A DNA stretch of 64,000 nucleotides, taken from NCBI GenBank assembly GCA_021768245.1, contig JAETNO010000012.1, positions 1 to 64,000 of the forward strand, read 5' to 3'. Below, one piece after another: positions 62,086 to 64,000 of the stretch. Made by a program: the position numbers and the translations under genes. The notes under the pieces are model-generated. The model was not told the origin of the DNA, made no database searches, and saw nothing but the letters and a program-made list of their open reading frames with translations. How positions within the stretch are numbered: position 1 is the first letter of the stretch; each line of letters opens with the position of its first letter. This DNA is from Bacteroidaceae bacterium. Its GTDB lineage: Bacteria; Bacteroidota; Bacteroidia; Bacteroidales; Muribaculaceae.

Positions 62086-63768
62086 ATGAAAAACAAATTA
62101 TATATCTTCGCCGCCGTGGCCGGGATCATGTCGCTGAGCTCCTGCTCCGACTTTCTCGACCAGAAAAACTCCTACCAGGCGAGTGAGGATACATTTTTCG
62201 CCACTGACGAGGCGGTAGCCCAGGGCACAGCCCCGCTCTACAACTACGTCTGGAACTCCTTCAACGGAAAGTTCTACTACAGCGTGGGCGACGGACGCTC
62301 AAACAACCTCACCGCCCGCTGGTCAGACTATATTTACCCCTACACCAACTTCACTGAAAACTCCCTTTCGCCGGGTCTTGAAGACGCATGGGGCGCTTTC
62401 TATTCCGTTATAGCCCAGTCAAACAATGTAATCAACAACATCCAGAGCAAATGCGGCGCCTCTGTCAGCGAAAAGGCCAAGGTACAGGGCATGGCTGAGG
62501 CACGTTTCATGCGCGGACTCGCCTACTGGTATGTCGGTTCGGTATGGGGCAAAGGCATCATCTACACCGACACCAAGAAGCAGATAAGCAACCCCGTGGC
62601 ACCGGCCCACAGGATAACCGATGTGATTGAGTTCGCAATCCGCGACCTCGAATATGCCGCAGCCAATCTCTCGAAAACATCAGCTAACCCCGGGCGCGTG
62701 ACCCGCTACAGTGCCTTCGGTATGCTTTCGCGTCTCTATCTCTCCATGGCCGGCCTTACGACCGAAGGAGAATATAACGGCACCAACATCGCCACCGACT
62801 TCAACCGTGGAACCCGTAATCCATACTATCTTGACCTCGCTAAAAAGGCTGCCCTCAAATGTATCGAAGGCCCTTATGAGATGCTTGAGAACTACGGCGA
62901 CCTCTTCAAGGTGGAGAACTGGAACAACAACTCCGAATCAGTATTCCAGCTGCAGTGGCTGCAAGGCTCCACCGACGCTGTAGGCTGGGGAGGTGTCAAT
63001 TCAATCTCCGCTTTCTTCAGCTGGTCGACAATGGTAGGCGAAACCAACTGGGGCAACGCCACCTACGCATCATATGACATCGTGCGCACCTACGACCCCA
63101 ACGACCGCCTGCGTCGCCACGCCACAATAGCTACCGTAGGCGAATTCTACCCGGAACTCAACAAGAAGAACGGAGGGTATACTTACAACGTGACCGAGAC
63201 CGGATATGAAAACAAGTGTAACGTGGTCAAGCACGTAATCGGCAAAATCGACGACAACGGACAGAGCTATCAGCAGTCATCAGGCGTCAACACCTACATG
63301 ATGCGTCTACCCGAAGTCTATCTCAACCTCGTGGAGGCAATCCTCGGCAACAACGCATCGACTTCCGACGCAACCGCCAAGGAGTATTTCAACAAAATCC
63401 GCAAGCGTGCCAACATGAGCAGGAAGAACACAATCACCTACAACGACATCATCTACGAACGCCGTATAGAGTTTGCCTTCGAAGGCCTTTACTGGTATGA
63501 CCTCCTGCGCCGCAGCTACTACCAGCAGCAGGAAGTGATCAACTATCTCAACGCCCAGGAGCGCAATGCCGGCTATAAGTGGGACGAGAACGAACCTTGC
63601 CAGTATGTCAAGGAAAGCGACGGCAACGGCGTGTCGACTGCCACCGCAGCCCATCTGACTCTCCCGATGAGCGATGTCGACCTTGCACGCAACCCCAAAC
63701 TCGCCGAAGCTCCCGTAGCCTATGAATTCGGTGAAAAAGAAGTGAGTGTCAACGAGCTTTATGATTGA
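62086..63768 (+). CDS. SusD/RagB-family glycan-binding lipoprotein
   Basis: A 560-residue surface lipoprotein with lipobox MSLSSC (cysteine at about 20) and SDFLDQ, the usual start of SusD proteins. N-terminal helices (AEARFMRGLAYWYVGSVWG) are TPR-like, and the C-terminal part contains YMMRLPEVYLNLVEAI and the IIYERRIEFAFEGLYWYDLLRR signature. It forms the lid of the SusC transporter. It begins 18 bp after susC and is followed by a third lipoprotein gene. Confidence 0.96.
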   Translation: MKNKLYIFAAVAGIMSLSSCSDFLDQKNSYQASEDTFFATDEAVAQGTAPLYNYVWNSFNGKFYYSVGDGRSNNLTARWSDYIYPYTNFTENSLSPGLEDAWGAFYSVIAQSNNVINNIQSKCGASVSEKAKVQGMAEARFMRGLAYWYVGSVWGKGIIYTDTKKQISNPVAPAHRITDVIEFAIRDLEYAAANLSKTSANPGRVTRYSAFGMLSRLYLSMAGLTTEGEYNGTNIATDFNRGTRNPYYLDLAKKAALKCIEGPYEMLENYGDLFKVENWNNNSESVFQLQWLQGSTDAVGWGGVNSISAFFSWSTMVGETNWGNATYASYDIVRTYDPNDRLRRHATIATVGEFYPELNKKNGGYTYNVTETGYENKCNVVKHVIGKIDDNGQSYQQSSGVNTYMMRLPEVYLNLVEAILGNNASTSDATAKEYFNKIRKRANMSRKNTITYNDIIYERRIEFAFEGLYWYDLLRRSYYQQQEVINYLNAQERNAGYKWDENEPCQYVKESDGNGVSTATAAHLTLPMSDVDLARNPKLAEAPVAYEFGEKEVSVNELYD

Positions 63769-63809
63769 ATCATCTCGCCCATTTTACTCAAACAAAACAA
63801 GAAACAACA

Positions 63810-64000
63810 ATGAAACAATTAAAATATTTTGTTCTGCCTCTCGTGGCTCTCTTCTCGGTCGGAGTGACGACATCGTGCAACGATGACGACAAATATTTCG
63901 ACGAGGACAACCAGAGCGCGCCCATGAGCATCAAGCAGGTATATCTCGAGGACTACAAGTCGTCGGTGCCCGACCGTCCCGTCGACTTCGCCCGCGTGGG
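63810..64000 (+). CDS. Surface glycan-binding lipoprotein with IPT/TIG-type start (partial, 3' end outside window)
   Basis: The first 63 codons of a gene cut by the window end. It has a signal peptide and lipobox (VGVTTSCNDDDK), and the acidic residues after the cysteine favour surface export. The segment IKQVYLEDYKSSVPDRPVDFARVG resembles the start of IPT/TIG-domain lipoproteins that follow susCD in many Bacteroidales loci and act as surface glycan-binding proteins. It lies 41 bp downstream of the susD-like gene and should belong to the same operon. Confidence 0.75.
   Translation, partial: MKQLKYFVLPLVALFSVGVTTSCNDDDKYFDEDNQSAPMSIKQVYLEDYKSSVPDRPVDFARV

Overview
The window comes from a Bacteroidota (order Bacteroidales) chromosome. 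Promoters repeatedly show the Bacteroides-type -7 element TAnnTTTG, sometimes with TTTG at -33. There is a SusC/SusD pair, a GH97 enzyme very close to SusB, a complex I gene set without nuoEFG, a C10 protease with a Por-type C-terminal sorting domain, and several Bacteroidales-only families (DUF4831, DUF4923, DUF4493). The gene mix and moderately high GC suggest a Muribaculaceae-like gut organism; that family call is inference.

Layout. 1-560: accessory edge, with the probable right end of an IS21-like element, a large imperfect palindrome, then a HipB/HipA-type module (559-1960). 1986-8314 (minus): DUF4831 protein, bifunctional NAD(P)HX repair enzyme, a translationally coupled glycosyltransferase / phosphoribosyltransferase / HAD phosphatase trio, an ORF6N protein and a DUF4923 protein. 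8368-11776 (minus): a DUF4493 lipoprotein and murI.

11862-29249 (minus) is the main block: 18 co-directional, closely spaced genes in the order nuoA-B-CD-H, atpD-C-B-E-F-H-A-G, nuoI-J-K-L-M-N. The whole F1Fo ATP synthase set sits between nuoH and nuoI, so the proton-pumping dehydrogenase and the ATP synthase look like one transcription unit. 29555-30070 is a small outer-membrane barrel protein with a clear promoter and terminator.

30332-34986 (plus) is a biotin operon, bioA-bioF-bioG::bioC fusion-bioD. It is followed by a DEDD exonuclease, a small membrane protein and a formate/nitrite-type channel. 36865-42228 (minus) holds a small lipoprotein, a secreted C10 cysteine protease and a SusB-like GH97 glucosidase. 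42389-55560 is mostly housekeeping (ruvX, def, ettA, a nucleoside kinase, mscS, recJ, recQ), with a C11 peptidase lipoprotein and a LruC-domain lipoprotein broken by an in-frame TGA. The LruC gene's promoter spacer carries a G9 tract. Three intergenic gaps in this stretch share a palindromic repeat; the copy at 45204-45381 is a nested palindrome with perfect 40-bp arms.

55594-56946 (minus) is an AAA_14/DUF4143 ATPase. Directly upstream of its start are four 14-15-bp iterons spaced exactly 33 bp apart. 57149-58435 (minus) is a secreted protein with a DUF6359-like domain. 58915-64000 (plus) is the start of a polysaccharide utilisation locus: susC-like, susD-like, and a truncated surface glycan-binding lipoprotein.

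I saw no tRNA, rRNA or CRISPR array. The strongest leads are the ATP synthase block nested in complex I, the 33-bp iteron array, the nested-palindrome repeat family, the G-tract promoter with the interrupted LruC gene, and the GT2-PRT-HAD operon.
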